A stretch of DNA of 9,237 nucleotides from Myroides sp. (GTDB lineage Bacteria > Bacteroidota > Bacteroidia > Flavobacteriales > Flavobacteriaceae): assembly GCA_018384465.1 (NCBI GenBank), contig JAHAYQ010000085.1:1-9237 (forward strand), given 5' to 3'. The notes beneath the pieces were generated by a model. That model saw only the letters and a program-made list of their open reading frames with translations. It ran no database searches and was not told where the DNA came from. Below, one piece after another: positions 1 to 6,000 of this stretch; position 1 is the first letter of the stretch; every line of letters starts with the position of its first letter. The position numbers and the translations under genes were made by a program.

Positions 1-14
1 TTCAAATTTTACCG

Positions 15-22
15 TAAATTTG
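15..22 (+). promoter_or_regulatory. -7 promoter box (TAAATTTG) of the T9SS cargo gene
   Basis: TAAATTTG matches the Bacteroidota -7 consensus TAnnTTTG exactly and lies 29 bases before the ATG at 52. The -33 element would fall at or beyond the left edge of the window and cannot be judged. The leader between box and start is A/T-rich with no Shine-Dalgarno sequence, as is normal in this phylum. Confidence 0.5.
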
Positions 23-51
23 TAACAATTAAAATTTAAAACAATTTAGAT

Positions 52-906
52 ATGAGAAAAATTTACGCTTTAGTTACAATTGTTGCAGCTTCTTTTGCTG
101 CGAATGCACAGGCAACTATTATAACTCAATGGGATTTTGACGATCCTGATTATAATTTAGCAGTTAACCCTACTACTGGTACAGGAACATTTCAATTAAT
201 TGGTGGTGTTACTGAAAATTTAGGAAGTGGTGGAATGCCTGTAGGAAATCCTAACACTGGAAAAGCATATAGCATCAAAGATTTCCCTGCACAAGGTGTA
301 GATAGTGGAACAGCGGGTTATGAATTTAGTGTTAGCACATCAGGATATGAAAATATTTCCATTGAATTTGATCCAAGAGCTTCCAATACAGCATCAAAAT
401 GGATGCAATACGAAATGTCTGTAGATAATGGCACAACTTGGACTGTTATTTCTGACAACAATGGTCAATTAGATAATTCTTTCAATAACCCTGTAGCTAT
501 TACTTTACCAGCTACCGCGGATAATCAAACTGATTTAACTATTAGATTAGTTTCTATTTACGAACCAAGTACACAAACCTACACCCCAGTTTCTGGTAAC
601 TATGGTACAGGTGGCGCTTGGAGAATTGACAACCTAACAGTAAATGGTGAAGCAATTGATATGTCAACAAAACAAAACAACATTGATGGATTAAACATTT
701 TTCCTAATCCAGTTGGTGAGGTGTTAAACATTACATCTGATAGCACTGCTGATAAAATTGTGCAGTTATTTGATTTAACAGGTAAAAAAGTTTTAGATGT
801 TACTACTGTTTCTCAAGTTAACGTATCAACATTGAAAGCGGGTGTTTATGTAGCAAAAATTACAGAAGCTGGTAAAACAGCTACTAGAAAAATTGTTGTT
901 AAATAA
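52..906 (+). CDS. Secreted protein with T9SS type A C-terminal sorting domain
   Basis: This 284-residue protein is probably exported by Sec and then moved across the outer membrane by the type IX system. Residues 1-19 form a signal peptide: MRKIY, a hydrophobic stretch, then an ANA-Q cleavage site. Residues 22 to about 198 look like one beta-sandwich module, opening with TQWDFDD and closing with GAWRIDNLTVNG, a pattern common at the N-terminus of secreted Bacteroidota proteins. I see no catalytic motif in it, so binding or surface display is only a guess. Residues 211-284 are a typical type A sorting tail: LNIFPNP at 214-220, LFDLTGKKV at 239-247, LKAGVYVAKI at 261-270 and the basic end KIVVK. 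Family knowledge says this tail is removed on export and the cargo is released or anchored to surface lipopolysaccharide. The ATG follows a promoter box and a terminator follows the stop, so it is probably transcribed alone. The exact function is unknown. Confidence 0.88.
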   Translation: MRKIYALVTIVAASFAANAQATIITQWDFDDPDYNLAVNPTTGTGTFQLIGGVTENLGSGGMPVGNPNTGKAYSIKDFPAQGVDSGTAGYEFSVSTSGYENISIEFDPRASNTASKWMQYEMSVDNGTTWTVISDNNGQLDNSFNNPVAITLPATADNQTDLTIRLVSIYEPSTQTYTPVSGNYGTGGAWRIDNLTVNGEAIDMSTKQNNIDGLNIFPNPVGEVLNITSDSTADKIVQLFDLTGKKVLDVTTVSQVNVSTLKAGVYVAKITEAGKTATRKIVVK

Positions 907-926
907 ATTACAGCATCATATAATCT

Positions 927-955
927 AAAAGCATCTCTTACCGAGATGCTTTTTT
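927..955 (+). terminator. Rho-independent terminator of the T9SS cargo gene
   Basis: AAAAGCATCTC at 927-937 pairs perfectly with GAGATGCTTTT at 943-953 around the loop TTACC, and the T run continues to 955. It begins 20 bases after the stop codon and separates this gene from the acyl-adenylating enzyme gene. Confidence 0.88.
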
Positions 956-960
956 ATTTG

Positions 961-968
961 TACTTTTG
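961..968 (+). promoter_or_regulatory. -7 promoter box (TACTTTTG) of the LuxE-like gene
   Basis: TACTTTTG fits TAnnTTTG exactly and sits 20 bases before the GTG start at 989, just after the preceding terminator. No TTG -33 element is evident at the expected distance, where the terminator hairpin lies, so the call rests on the -7 box and its position. Confidence 0.45.
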
Positions 969-988
969 TGTTTTAAAAATTAAAGCGC

Positions 989-1969
989 GTGTTTACAGCC
1001 GAAGACATCATTTCTATACAAACTACCAAAGAGTTTCACAAAACTGCTATGAAAGTATTTCGCTTTCAGTTTCAGCACAATGAGGTGTATCAAAAATATT
1101 GCTTGTTACTCAGAAAAAGTCCCGAAAATGTAAAGCACATTACCGAAATTCCTTTTTTGCCGATTGAGTTTTTTAAATCGAAAGAGGTGTTAAGTACCAT
1201 CGATCCCATACAAACAACTTTTACAAGCAGCGGAACTACAGGGATAATTACTTCTAAACACCATGTAACCGATTTAAGTTTTTACGAAGCAAGTTTTCGC
1301 AGTGCGTTTTCAAAATTTTATGGAAATATCGAAGATTATGCTGTATTAGCATTACTTCCCTCTTATTTGGAACGAGAAGGATCGTCGTTAATTTACATGG
1401 CAAAAGATTTTATAGAAGGATCTAATCATCCCGATTCTGGTTTTTACCTACACAATTATAAAGAACTTGCTCAAAAGTTAATTCAGTTGGATAGTGACGG
1501 ACAAAATGTGCTTTTATTAGGCGTTACGTATGCTTTGTTGGATATGATTGAGTTACAAAAATTTGAACTTAAAAATACCATTGTCATGGAAACCGGTGGT
1601 ATGAAAGGCAAGCGCAAAGAAATGATCAGAGAGGAGTTGCACACTCTTTTAACAGATGGTTTTGGTGTACATAAAATTCATTCGGAATACGGAATGACCG
1701 AGTTACTTTCGCAAGCCTATTCTTTTGGTGATGGTGTGTTTGAATGTCCGCCGTGGATGGATATTTTAATTCGAGATACCGAAGATCCACTTTCTTTGAT
1801 AGAGACCGAAAAAACCGGAGGTATTAACATAATTGATCTTGCAAATATAAATTCTTGTTCTTTTATTGCGACACAAGATTTAGGTAAAAAATACAACAAT
1901 GCTACTTTTGAAGTGTTAGGCAGATTTGATAACGCTGATGTTCGTGGTTGTAATTTAATGGTTTATTAG
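989..1969 (+). CDS. LuxE-like acyl-protein synthetase / acyl-adenylating enzyme (ANL superfamily)
   Basis: This 326-residue protein resembles the LuxE acyl-protein synthetase family, which activates a carboxylic acid with ATP and passes the acyl group to a cysteine. The adenylation signatures are in order: FTSSGTTG at 78-85 (phosphate-binding loop), ETGGMKGKRKE at 201-211, SEYGMTELLSQAY at 232-244 (YGMTE motif) and GRFDNADVRG at 311-320. It is shorter than a full acyl-CoA ligase and lacks the large mobile C-terminal domain. A cysteine at 321 lies six residues from the end. LuxE uses a near-C-terminal cysteine as acyl acceptor, so C321 is a candidate, by inference. The start is GTG. The first in-frame ATG, at 1049, would remove 20 residues that I judge to belong to the family N-terminus (the segment before KVFRFQF). 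No luxC, luxD or luciferase gene is nearby, so a bioluminescence role is not supported. The substrate is unknown. Confidence 0.8.
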   Translation: MFTAEDIISIQTTKEFHKTAMKVFRFQFQHNEVYQKYCLLLRKSPENVKHITEIPFLPIEFFKSKEVLSTIDPIQTTFTSSGTTGIITSKHHVTDLSFYEASFRSAFSKFYGNIEDYAVLALLPSYLEREGSSLIYMAKDFIEGSNHPDSGFYLHNYKELAQKLIQLDSDGQNVLLLGVTYALLDMIELQKFELKNTIVMETGGMKGKRKEMIREELHTLLTDGFGVHKIHSEYGMTELLSQAYSFGDGVFECPPWMDILIRDTEDPLSLIETEKTGGINIIDLANINSCSFIATQDLGKKYNNATFEVLGRFDNADVRGCNLMVY

Positions 1970-1971
1970 TT

Positions 1972-2036
1972 TCTCAACTGCGCTCGAAATGACAAACTTT
2001 ATCAATACCTAACTGTTAGGTCGAGCGGAGTCGAGA
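1972..2036. repeat. Imperfect inverted repeat, dispersed intergenic repeat type
   Basis: TCTCAACTGCGCTCGA at 1972-1987 and TCGAGCGGAGTCGAGA at 2021-2036 are reverse complements at 14 of 16 positions, separated by 33 bases. Weaker pairing continues inwards (GAAATGAC against GTTAGGTC). From memory, TCTCGACT[G/C]CGCTCGA sequences recur between genes in many flavobacterial genomes, so this is probably one copy of a dispersed palindromic repeat. It fills most of the gap between two convergent genes and starts two bases after the upstream stop codon. It is more GC-rich than its surroundings and carries no long T run. Confidence 0.65.
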
Positions 2037-2045
2037 CCTATCAAT

Positions 2046-2072
2046 AAAAAACCTCAGCTTTCACTGAGGTTT
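2046..2072 (-). terminator. Rho-independent terminator of tyrS, possibly bidirectional
   Basis: A 9-bp perfect stem (AAACCTCAG at 2049-2057 with CTGAGGTTT at 2064-2072) encloses a 6-base loop. Read on the minus strand it begins five bases after the tyrS stop and is followed by six T. On the plus strand the hairpin is followed by the weaker run TTTCATTTTTA, so it may also stop transcripts of the LuxE-like gene. Confidence 0.85.
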
Positions 2073-2077
2073 CATTT

Positions 2078-3370
2078 TTACTGTACATTAAGTACAAAAT
2101 AATTTTTCTTACCGCGTTGCAACAACACAAATTGATTATTAATCAAATCGGTTGTTGTCAATGTAAATCCTTCCTGTACTTTCTCGCGGTTTATAGAGAT
2201 CGAGTTTTCGTTTAAAGCTCTTCTCGCTTCTCCGTTTGATTTCATAAAACCCGATTTAGCATTTAAAACATCTACAATATCAATTCCGTTCTTTAGTTCA
2301 TCCATAGCAATTTCAGCTTGTGGAACGCCGTCAAAAACATCTAAAAATGTTTTGGCATCTAAAGCTTTTAAATCTTCTGCTGATGCATTACCAAACAAAA
2401 TGTTCGATGCTTTTACTGCGTTCTCAAAATCTTCGCGAGAGTGTACCATTACAGTCACTTCTTCGGCTAATGTTTTTTGCAATACGCGTAAATGCGGTGC
2501 TTGTTTATGTTCTTCTATCAATGCTTCAATGGTTTCCTTTGATAAAAAAGTGAAAATCTTAATGTATTTTTCAGCATCTTCATCAGAAGTGTTTAACCAA
2601 TATTGGTAAAATTTATAAGGCGATGTACGTTCGGAATCTAACCAAATGTTTCCGCCTTCCGATTTTCCAAATTTAGTACCATCTGCTTTAGTAATTAAAG
2701 GACATGTTAATGCATACGCTTTACCTTGTTCTTTTCTGCGAATTAATTCGGTTCCTGTGGTGATATTTCCCCATTGATCTGAACCGCCCATTTGAAGGGT
2801 AGCTTGTTTGTTTTTATATAAATGTAAGAAATCGTACCCTTGTACCAATTGGTAAGTGAATTCTGTAAACGACATCCCGTCGGCAGTTTCGCCATTTAAG
2901 CGTTTTTTTACCGAATCTTTTGCCATCATATAATTCACAGTAATATGTTTACCTACGTCGCGAATAAAATCCAAAAATGAAAAATCTTTCATCCAATCGT
3001 AGTTGTTTACCATTTCGGCAGCATTGTTTTCAGACGAATCAAAATCTAAAAACTTTGATAACTGCGCTTTTATAGCGTTTTGATTACGCGTTAAAGCGGC
3101 TTCGTCTAACAAATTACGTTCATTTGATTTCCCTGAGGGATCGCCTATCATACCTGTAGCTCCACCTACAAGCGCTAAAGGTTTGTGCCCGGCAGCCTGA
3201 AAGTGTTTTAACAACATAACGCCCACCAAATGACCTATATGCAATGAATCGGCTGTTGGGTCAATACCCACATACGCAACACGCATCTGCTCCATCAAAT
3301 GTTCTTCGGTGCCTGGCATTACGTCGTGGAGCATTCCTCTCCAAGTCACTTCTTCAATAAAATTTTTCAT
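2078..3370 (-). CDS. tyrS: Tyrosine-tRNA ligase (tyrosyl-tRNA synthetase)
   Basis: This cytoplasmic enzyme joins tyrosine to tRNA-Tyr using ATP. Its 430 residues are the normal length for a bacterial TyrS. The class I catalytic domain shows the HIGH signature at 44-47 and the KMSKS equivalent KFGKS at 233-237. Tyrosine-pocket and specificity segments include VAYVGIDPTA at 31-40, YQLVQGYDF at 173-181 and GGSDQWGNI at 195-203. Residues from about 365 to 425 form the C-terminal S4-type RNA-binding domain (EARRALNENSISINREKV). The ATG start gives the usual short N-terminus before the Rossmann fold. The gene has its own promoter box and lies between two minus-strand terminators, so it is probably transcribed alone. 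I see no T-box leader: only about 40 bases separate the upstream T run from the start. Confidence 0.97.
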   Translation of the reverse strand: MKNFIEEVTWRGMLHDVMPGTEEHLMEQMRVAYVGIDPTADSLHIGHLVGVMLLKHFQAAGHKPLALVGGATGMIGDPSGKSNERNLLDEAALTRNQNAIKAQLSKFLDFDSSENNAAEMVNNYDWMKDFSFLDFIRDVGKHITVNYMMAKDSVKKRLNGETADGMSFTEFTYQLVQGYDFLHLYKNKQATLQMGGSDQWGNITTGTELIRRKEQGKAYALTCPLITKADGTKFGKSEGGNIWLDSERTSPYKFYQYWLNTSDEDAEKYIKIFTFLSKETIEALIEEHKQAPHLRVLQKTLAEEVTVMVHSREDFENAVKASNILFGNASAEDLKALDAKTFLDVFDGVPQAEIAMDELKNGIDIVDVLNAKSGFMKSNGEARRALNENSISINREKVQEGFTLTTTDLINNQFVLLQRGKKNYFVLNVQ

Positions 3371-3386
3371 TATTATGTATTTTGTG

Positions 3387-3394
3387 CAAATATA
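3387..3394 (-). promoter_or_regulatory. -7 promoter box (TATATTTG) of tyrS
   Basis: On the minus strand TATATTTG matches TAnnTTTG exactly, 16 bases before the tyrS ATG. The nearest upstream TTTG (3420-3423) lies inside the preceding terminator hairpin with a 25-base spacer, longer than the usual 17-23, so the -33 element is uncertain. Confidence 0.5.
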
Positions 3395-3404
3395 GTGTTT
3401 TCAT

Positions 3405-3436
3405 AAAAAAATAAAGCCACAAACTTTGTGACTTTA
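3405..3436 (-). terminator. Rho-independent terminator of the glycosyltransferase-pyrC-DUF4296 operon
   Basis: On the minus strand TAAAGTCAC (3436-3428) pairs with GTGGCTTTA (3420-3412), with one G-U pair, around the loop AAAGTTT. A run of seven T follows (3411-3405). The hairpin starts three bases after the DUF4296 stop codon, so it ends this operon and separates it from tyrS. Confidence 0.82.
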
Positions 3437-3439
3437 CTT

Positions 3440-3838
3440 TTATTCTGCTTTATTTCTATAGAGTGGTAGTGTTTTAAGATTTATTACAGGTGATGATTCA
3501 GTGTCTGTATCAGGTTTTTCTGCGCGTATTGCTTCTAATTCTTTGCGAAGTCTACTATTTACTGAGTCATAAATGGCAGCGAATGTTTCTGGATTTTTGC
3601 GGTAGGCATCTTGCGCTTTTACAAATTGTAAACTATCTAAACCATGCTTTTTTAAAACGCTTTCGTAACTTACTACGTATTGTACTGAATCGCGACGGTT
3701 AGAGGTGTTGCGTGCACTTGATGATAGGGTAAGGTCGTAAATTACGTCCACCATTTTGTCTTGGGGAACAACCGCTGTTTCGTTTTGTGAACAACTGCCT
3801 AATACGAGCAAAAATAATATAGCAACTATTTGTTTCAT
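3440..3838 (-). CDS. DUF4296 domain lipoprotein
   Basis: This small protein of 132 residues has a lipoprotein signal: MKQ, a hydrophobic core and the lipobox LGSC with the acylated cysteine at 16. It is therefore predicted to be a periplasm-facing lipoprotein. The region after the cysteine carries the pattern PQDKMVDVIYDLTLSSSA (25-42), followed by helical sequence with YESVLKKHGLDSLQF (58-72). This is characteristic of the Bacteroidota family DUF4296, whose function is not known. The tail from about 108 is polar and probably flexible. The ATG lies two bases after the stop of dihydroorotase and a terminator follows at once, so it is the last gene of the operon. From memory, this family often sits next to dihydroorotase and the glycosyltransferase in flavobacteria, which suggests an ancestral gene order but does not reveal its role. 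Confidence 0.82.
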   Translation of the reverse strand: MKQIVAILFLLVLGSCSQNETAVVPQDKMVDVIYDLTLSSSARNTSNRRDSVQYVVSYESVLKKHGLDSLQFVKAQDAYRKNPETFAAIYDSVNSRLRKELEAIRAEKPDTDTESSPVINLKTLPLYRNKAE

Positions 3839-3840
3839 CT

Positions 3841-5178
3841 TTATCTGTTAAATAATAATCGTTGACCCTGTGGTTGCTCGTTGATTTGTCCGTTCTCCAT
3901 AACTACTTTTCCGTTTAAAATGGTTGAAACGATTTTGCTTGTAAAACCCACACCTTCTAAAGGCGACCATCCACATTGATACAAAATATTGTCTTTAGAA
4001 ACGATCCATTCTTCACTATTGAGATCAACCAAAGCTAAATCGGCAAAAAAACCTTCTTTTACAAAACCACGTTTTTCGATTTTGAAGAGTAGGGCAGGGT
4101 TGTGCATCATTTTTTGAGCGACTTTCTCAATGGATATTTTTCCTTTTTTTGCAAATTCTAACATGGTGATTAAAGAATGTTGAACTAAAGGTCCGCCAGA
4201 AGGGGCTTGCATATATTTTTGCGATTTTTCTTCTAATGTGTGGGGTGCGTGATCTGTTGCAATAACATCAATGCGATCATCTAACAAAGCTTCCCAAATT
4301 TTTTCTCGATCAGTTGCCGATTTTACTGCCGGATTCCATTTAATAAAGTTGCCTTTTGTGGCATAGTCTTCTTCAGAAAAATACAAATGATGCACACAAA
4401 CTTCGGCAGTAATCATTTTCTCTTCTAAGGGAATGTCGTTTCTAAATAAACCGGTTTCTATTCCGGTACTAATATGGAAAATATGCAAACGTGCACCTGT
4501 TTTTTTTGCCAATTCAATGGCTTTAGAAGATGATTTATAACACGCTTCGGCACTGCGAATAACGGGATGTTGATTTACAGGAATCTCCTCGCCAAATTGC
4601 TCTTTTGCTTTTGAAAGATTTTCACGAATGGTTTGCTCGTCTTCGCAATGAACAGCAATAAGCATTTTGGTTGATGAGAAAATCTTTTCTAAGACTTCTT
4701 CATTATCAACTAACATATTGCCGGTTGATGAACCCAAAAAGAGTTTTATTCCCGCCACATTGCGAGGGTTGGTTTTTAATACTTCTTCTAAATTATCATT
4801 GGTACCACCCATCATAAACGAATAATTGGCAAATGATGTGTTAGCAGCTATTTGGTATTTTTCTTCTAAAATTTCTTGAGTTACTGCGTTAGGTACCGTA
4901 TTAGGCTGTTCAATAAACGAAGTTACTCCACCGGCAATTGCAGCTTTTGATTCGCTGGCAATACACCCCTTGTGAGTTAATCCAGGTTCGCGAAAATGCA
5001 CCTGATCATCAATCACTCCGGGAAAAATATGTAGTCCCGTAGCATCAATAACCTTATCTGCTGCACAATTTATTTCATCGGAAATTTTACTAATACTATC
5101 ATTTTCAATAAATAGATCAGCTTTAAAAACTTTTCCTTCGTTAACTATGGTTCCGTTTTTAATTAAAAGAGTACTCAT
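3841..5178 (-). CDS. pyrC: Dihydroorotase, cyclic amidohydrolase (hydantoinase-like) form
   Basis: This cytoplasmic enzyme interconverts N-carbamoyl-aspartate and dihydroorotate in pyrimidine synthesis. At 445 residues it matches the long amidohydrolase type. Visible active-site elements are DDQVHFREPG (57-66), QPNT (91-94), GIKLFLGSSTG (143-153) with K145 in the position of the carboxylated metal-bridging lysine of hydantoinases, VHCED (176-180), HIFHIS (232-237) and ATDHAPH (307-313) with catalytic D309. GVIDDQVHFREPGLTHKG is distinctive. Most amidohydrolases have HxH where this protein has Q59-V-H61, so the first metal-ligand histidine is replaced. From memory this is normal in Bacteroidota homologues, and the other active-site residues are intact, so I expect an active enzyme. 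Its ATG follows the stop codon of the glycosyltransferase gene directly (TAAATG), which suggests translational coupling. An allantoinase or hydantoinase role is less likely. Confidence 0.9.
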   Translation of the reverse strand: MSTLLIKNGTIVNEGKVFKADLFIENDSISKISDEINCAADKVIDATGLHIFPGVIDDQVHFREPGLTHKGCIASESKAAIAGGVTSFIEQPNTVPNAVTQEILEEKYQIAANTSFANYSFMMGGTNDNLEEVLKTNPRNVAGIKLFLGSSTGNMLVDNEEVLEKIFSSTKMLIAVHCEDEQTIRENLSKAKEQFGEEIPVNQHPVIRSAEACYKSSSKAIELAKKTGARLHIFHISTGIETGLFRNDIPLEEKMITAEVCVHHLYFSEEDYATKGNFIKWNPAVKSATDREKIWEALLDDRIDVIATDHAPHTLEEKSQKYMQAPSGGPLVQHSLITMLEFAKKGKISIEKVAQKMMHNPALLFKIEKRGFVKEGFFADLALVDLNSEEWIVSKDNILYQCGWSPLEGVGFTSKIVSTILNGKVVMENGQINEQPQGQRLLFNR

Positions 5179-5901
5179 TTATAATTGGTTAAATAGTTTT
5201 TTAAATCGTAATTGCAACACGCCCAAAACAGCTTCTTTAATGATGCCACCAGACATTTTAGATTTTCCTTTGGTGCGATCTGTAAAAATAATGGGTACCT
5301 CTACTAACTTAAATTTCTTAGAAAAAGCTCGGTACTTCATTTCGATCTGAAAGGCATATCCTACAAATTTAATCTTTTCTAAATTGATTTGCTCTAAAAC
5401 CGATCGATGATAACAAATAAATCCTGCAGTGGTATCCATAATGTGCATTCCCGTGATAAATCGTACATACACGGAAGCAAAATAAGATAACAATACCCTG
5501 CTTAATGGCCAGTTAACTACATTAACGCCTTTTACATAACGCGAACCAATAGCAACATGAGCACCATTTTTACAAACGTGTAAAAGTCGGGGTAAATCGT
5601 TGGGATTGTGCGAAAAATCGGCATCCATTTCAAAAATATATTCGTAATTGTGTTTTAGTGCCCAATTAAAACCTGCTACGTATGCGGTGCCCAAGCCGTT
5701 TTTCTTTAAACGTTTTTTTAAGAAAATTCTGTCGGGAAATTCTTGGGCTACTTGCAATACTTTTTCTGAAGTTCCATCGGGTGAATTGTCATCAACCACC
5801 AAAACATCAAACGGTGTATCTAAATCCATAACGGCATAAAGAATCTCCTCGATGTTTTCGATTTCGTTAAAAGTTGGTATTACAACGATATTTTGCTTCA
5901 T
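5179..5901 (-). CDS. Polyprenol monophosphomannose synthase (DPM1-like family 2 glycosyltransferase)
   Basis: This enzyme of 240 residues probably transfers mannose, or a similar sugar, from a GDP-sugar to a polyprenyl phosphate on the inner face of the cytoplasmic membrane. The GT-A fold is clear: VIPTFNEIENI (7-17), VVDDNSPDGT (35-44), the metal-binding DAD in MDADFSHNP (92-100), GSRY (119-122), DTTAGF (156-161) and FTDRTKGKSKMS (206-217), the last typical of dolichol-phosphate mannose synthases. There is no C-terminal membrane segment, so it resembles the short soluble DPM1 type. I chose the ATG at 5901. An upstream in-frame TTG at 5919 would add six residues but overlaps the -7 promoter box, and the family usually starts just before the IPTYNE motif. 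The gene heads an operon with pyrC and DUF4296. The lipid-linked sugar may feed O-glycosylation or surface polysaccharide, but nothing in the window shows which. Confidence 0.88.
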   Translation of the reverse strand: MKQNIVVIPTFNEIENIEEILYAVMDLDTPFDVLVVDDNSPDGTSEKVLQVAQEFPDRIFLKKRLKKNGLGTAYVAGFNWALKHNYEYIFEMDADFSHNPNDLPRLLHVCKNGAHVAIGSRYVKGVNVVNWPLSRVLLSYFASVYVRFITGMHIMDTTAGFICYHRSVLEQINLEKIKFVGYAFQIEMKYRAFSKKFKLVEVPIIFTDRTKGKSKMSGGIIKEAVLGVLQLRFKKLFNQL

Positions 5902-5916
5902 AAAAAAAGATATTGG

Positions 5917-5924
5917 CAAATGTA
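5917..5924 (-). promoter_or_regulatory. -7 promoter box (TACATTTG) of the glycosyltransferase-pyrC operon
   Basis: Minus-strand TACATTTG fits TAnnTTTG exactly and lies 15 bases before the ATG at 5901, leaving a leader of roughly 10 bases. No good TTG is found 17-23 bases upstream. The box covers the alternative TTG start codon, which supports the shorter protein. Confidence 0.5.
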
Positions 5925-5984
5925 ACTTTTTTATTATGTAGTTTTCTTAATAAAATTAGAAGGTTTTTTTCGATATAAAATTAC

Positions 5985-5992
5985 TAATTTTA
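5985..5992 (+). promoter_or_regulatory. Probable -7 box (TAATTTTA) of the DUF4271 gene
   Basis: TAATTTTA differs from TAnnTTTG only in its last base and ends eight bases before the ATG at 6001. If transcription starts at the usual short distance downstream, the mRNA would be almost leaderless. It forms a divergent pair with the minus-strand box at 5917-5924. Confidence 0.35.
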
Positions 5993-6000
5993 CCCCCGTT

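Noticed and set aside
1717..1899. 60-codon open frame on the minus strand inside the LuxE-like gene
   Set aside because: It is antisense to a well-supported coding region. Its translation shows no domain and it has no promoter box.
989..1969. Bioluminescence (lux) locus suggested by the LuxE-like gene
   Set aside because: No luxA, luxB, luxC or luxD homologue is adjacent and the gene stands alone between two terminators.
2320..2609. Two overlapping plus-strand open frames antisense to tyrS
   Set aside because: The tyrS reading is certain from HIGH, KFGKS and the S4 domain. The antisense peptides look like low-complexity shadows.
3371..3439. T-box or other tRNA-sensing leader for tyrS
   Set aside because: The gap is only 69 bases. 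Its hairpin is explained as the terminator of the preceding operon, and there is no T-box sequence or specifier stem.
5902..5919. TTG start giving six more N-terminal residues on the glycosyltransferase
   Set aside because: The TTG lies within the -7 promoter box, and the ATG at 5901 gives the family-typical N-terminus.
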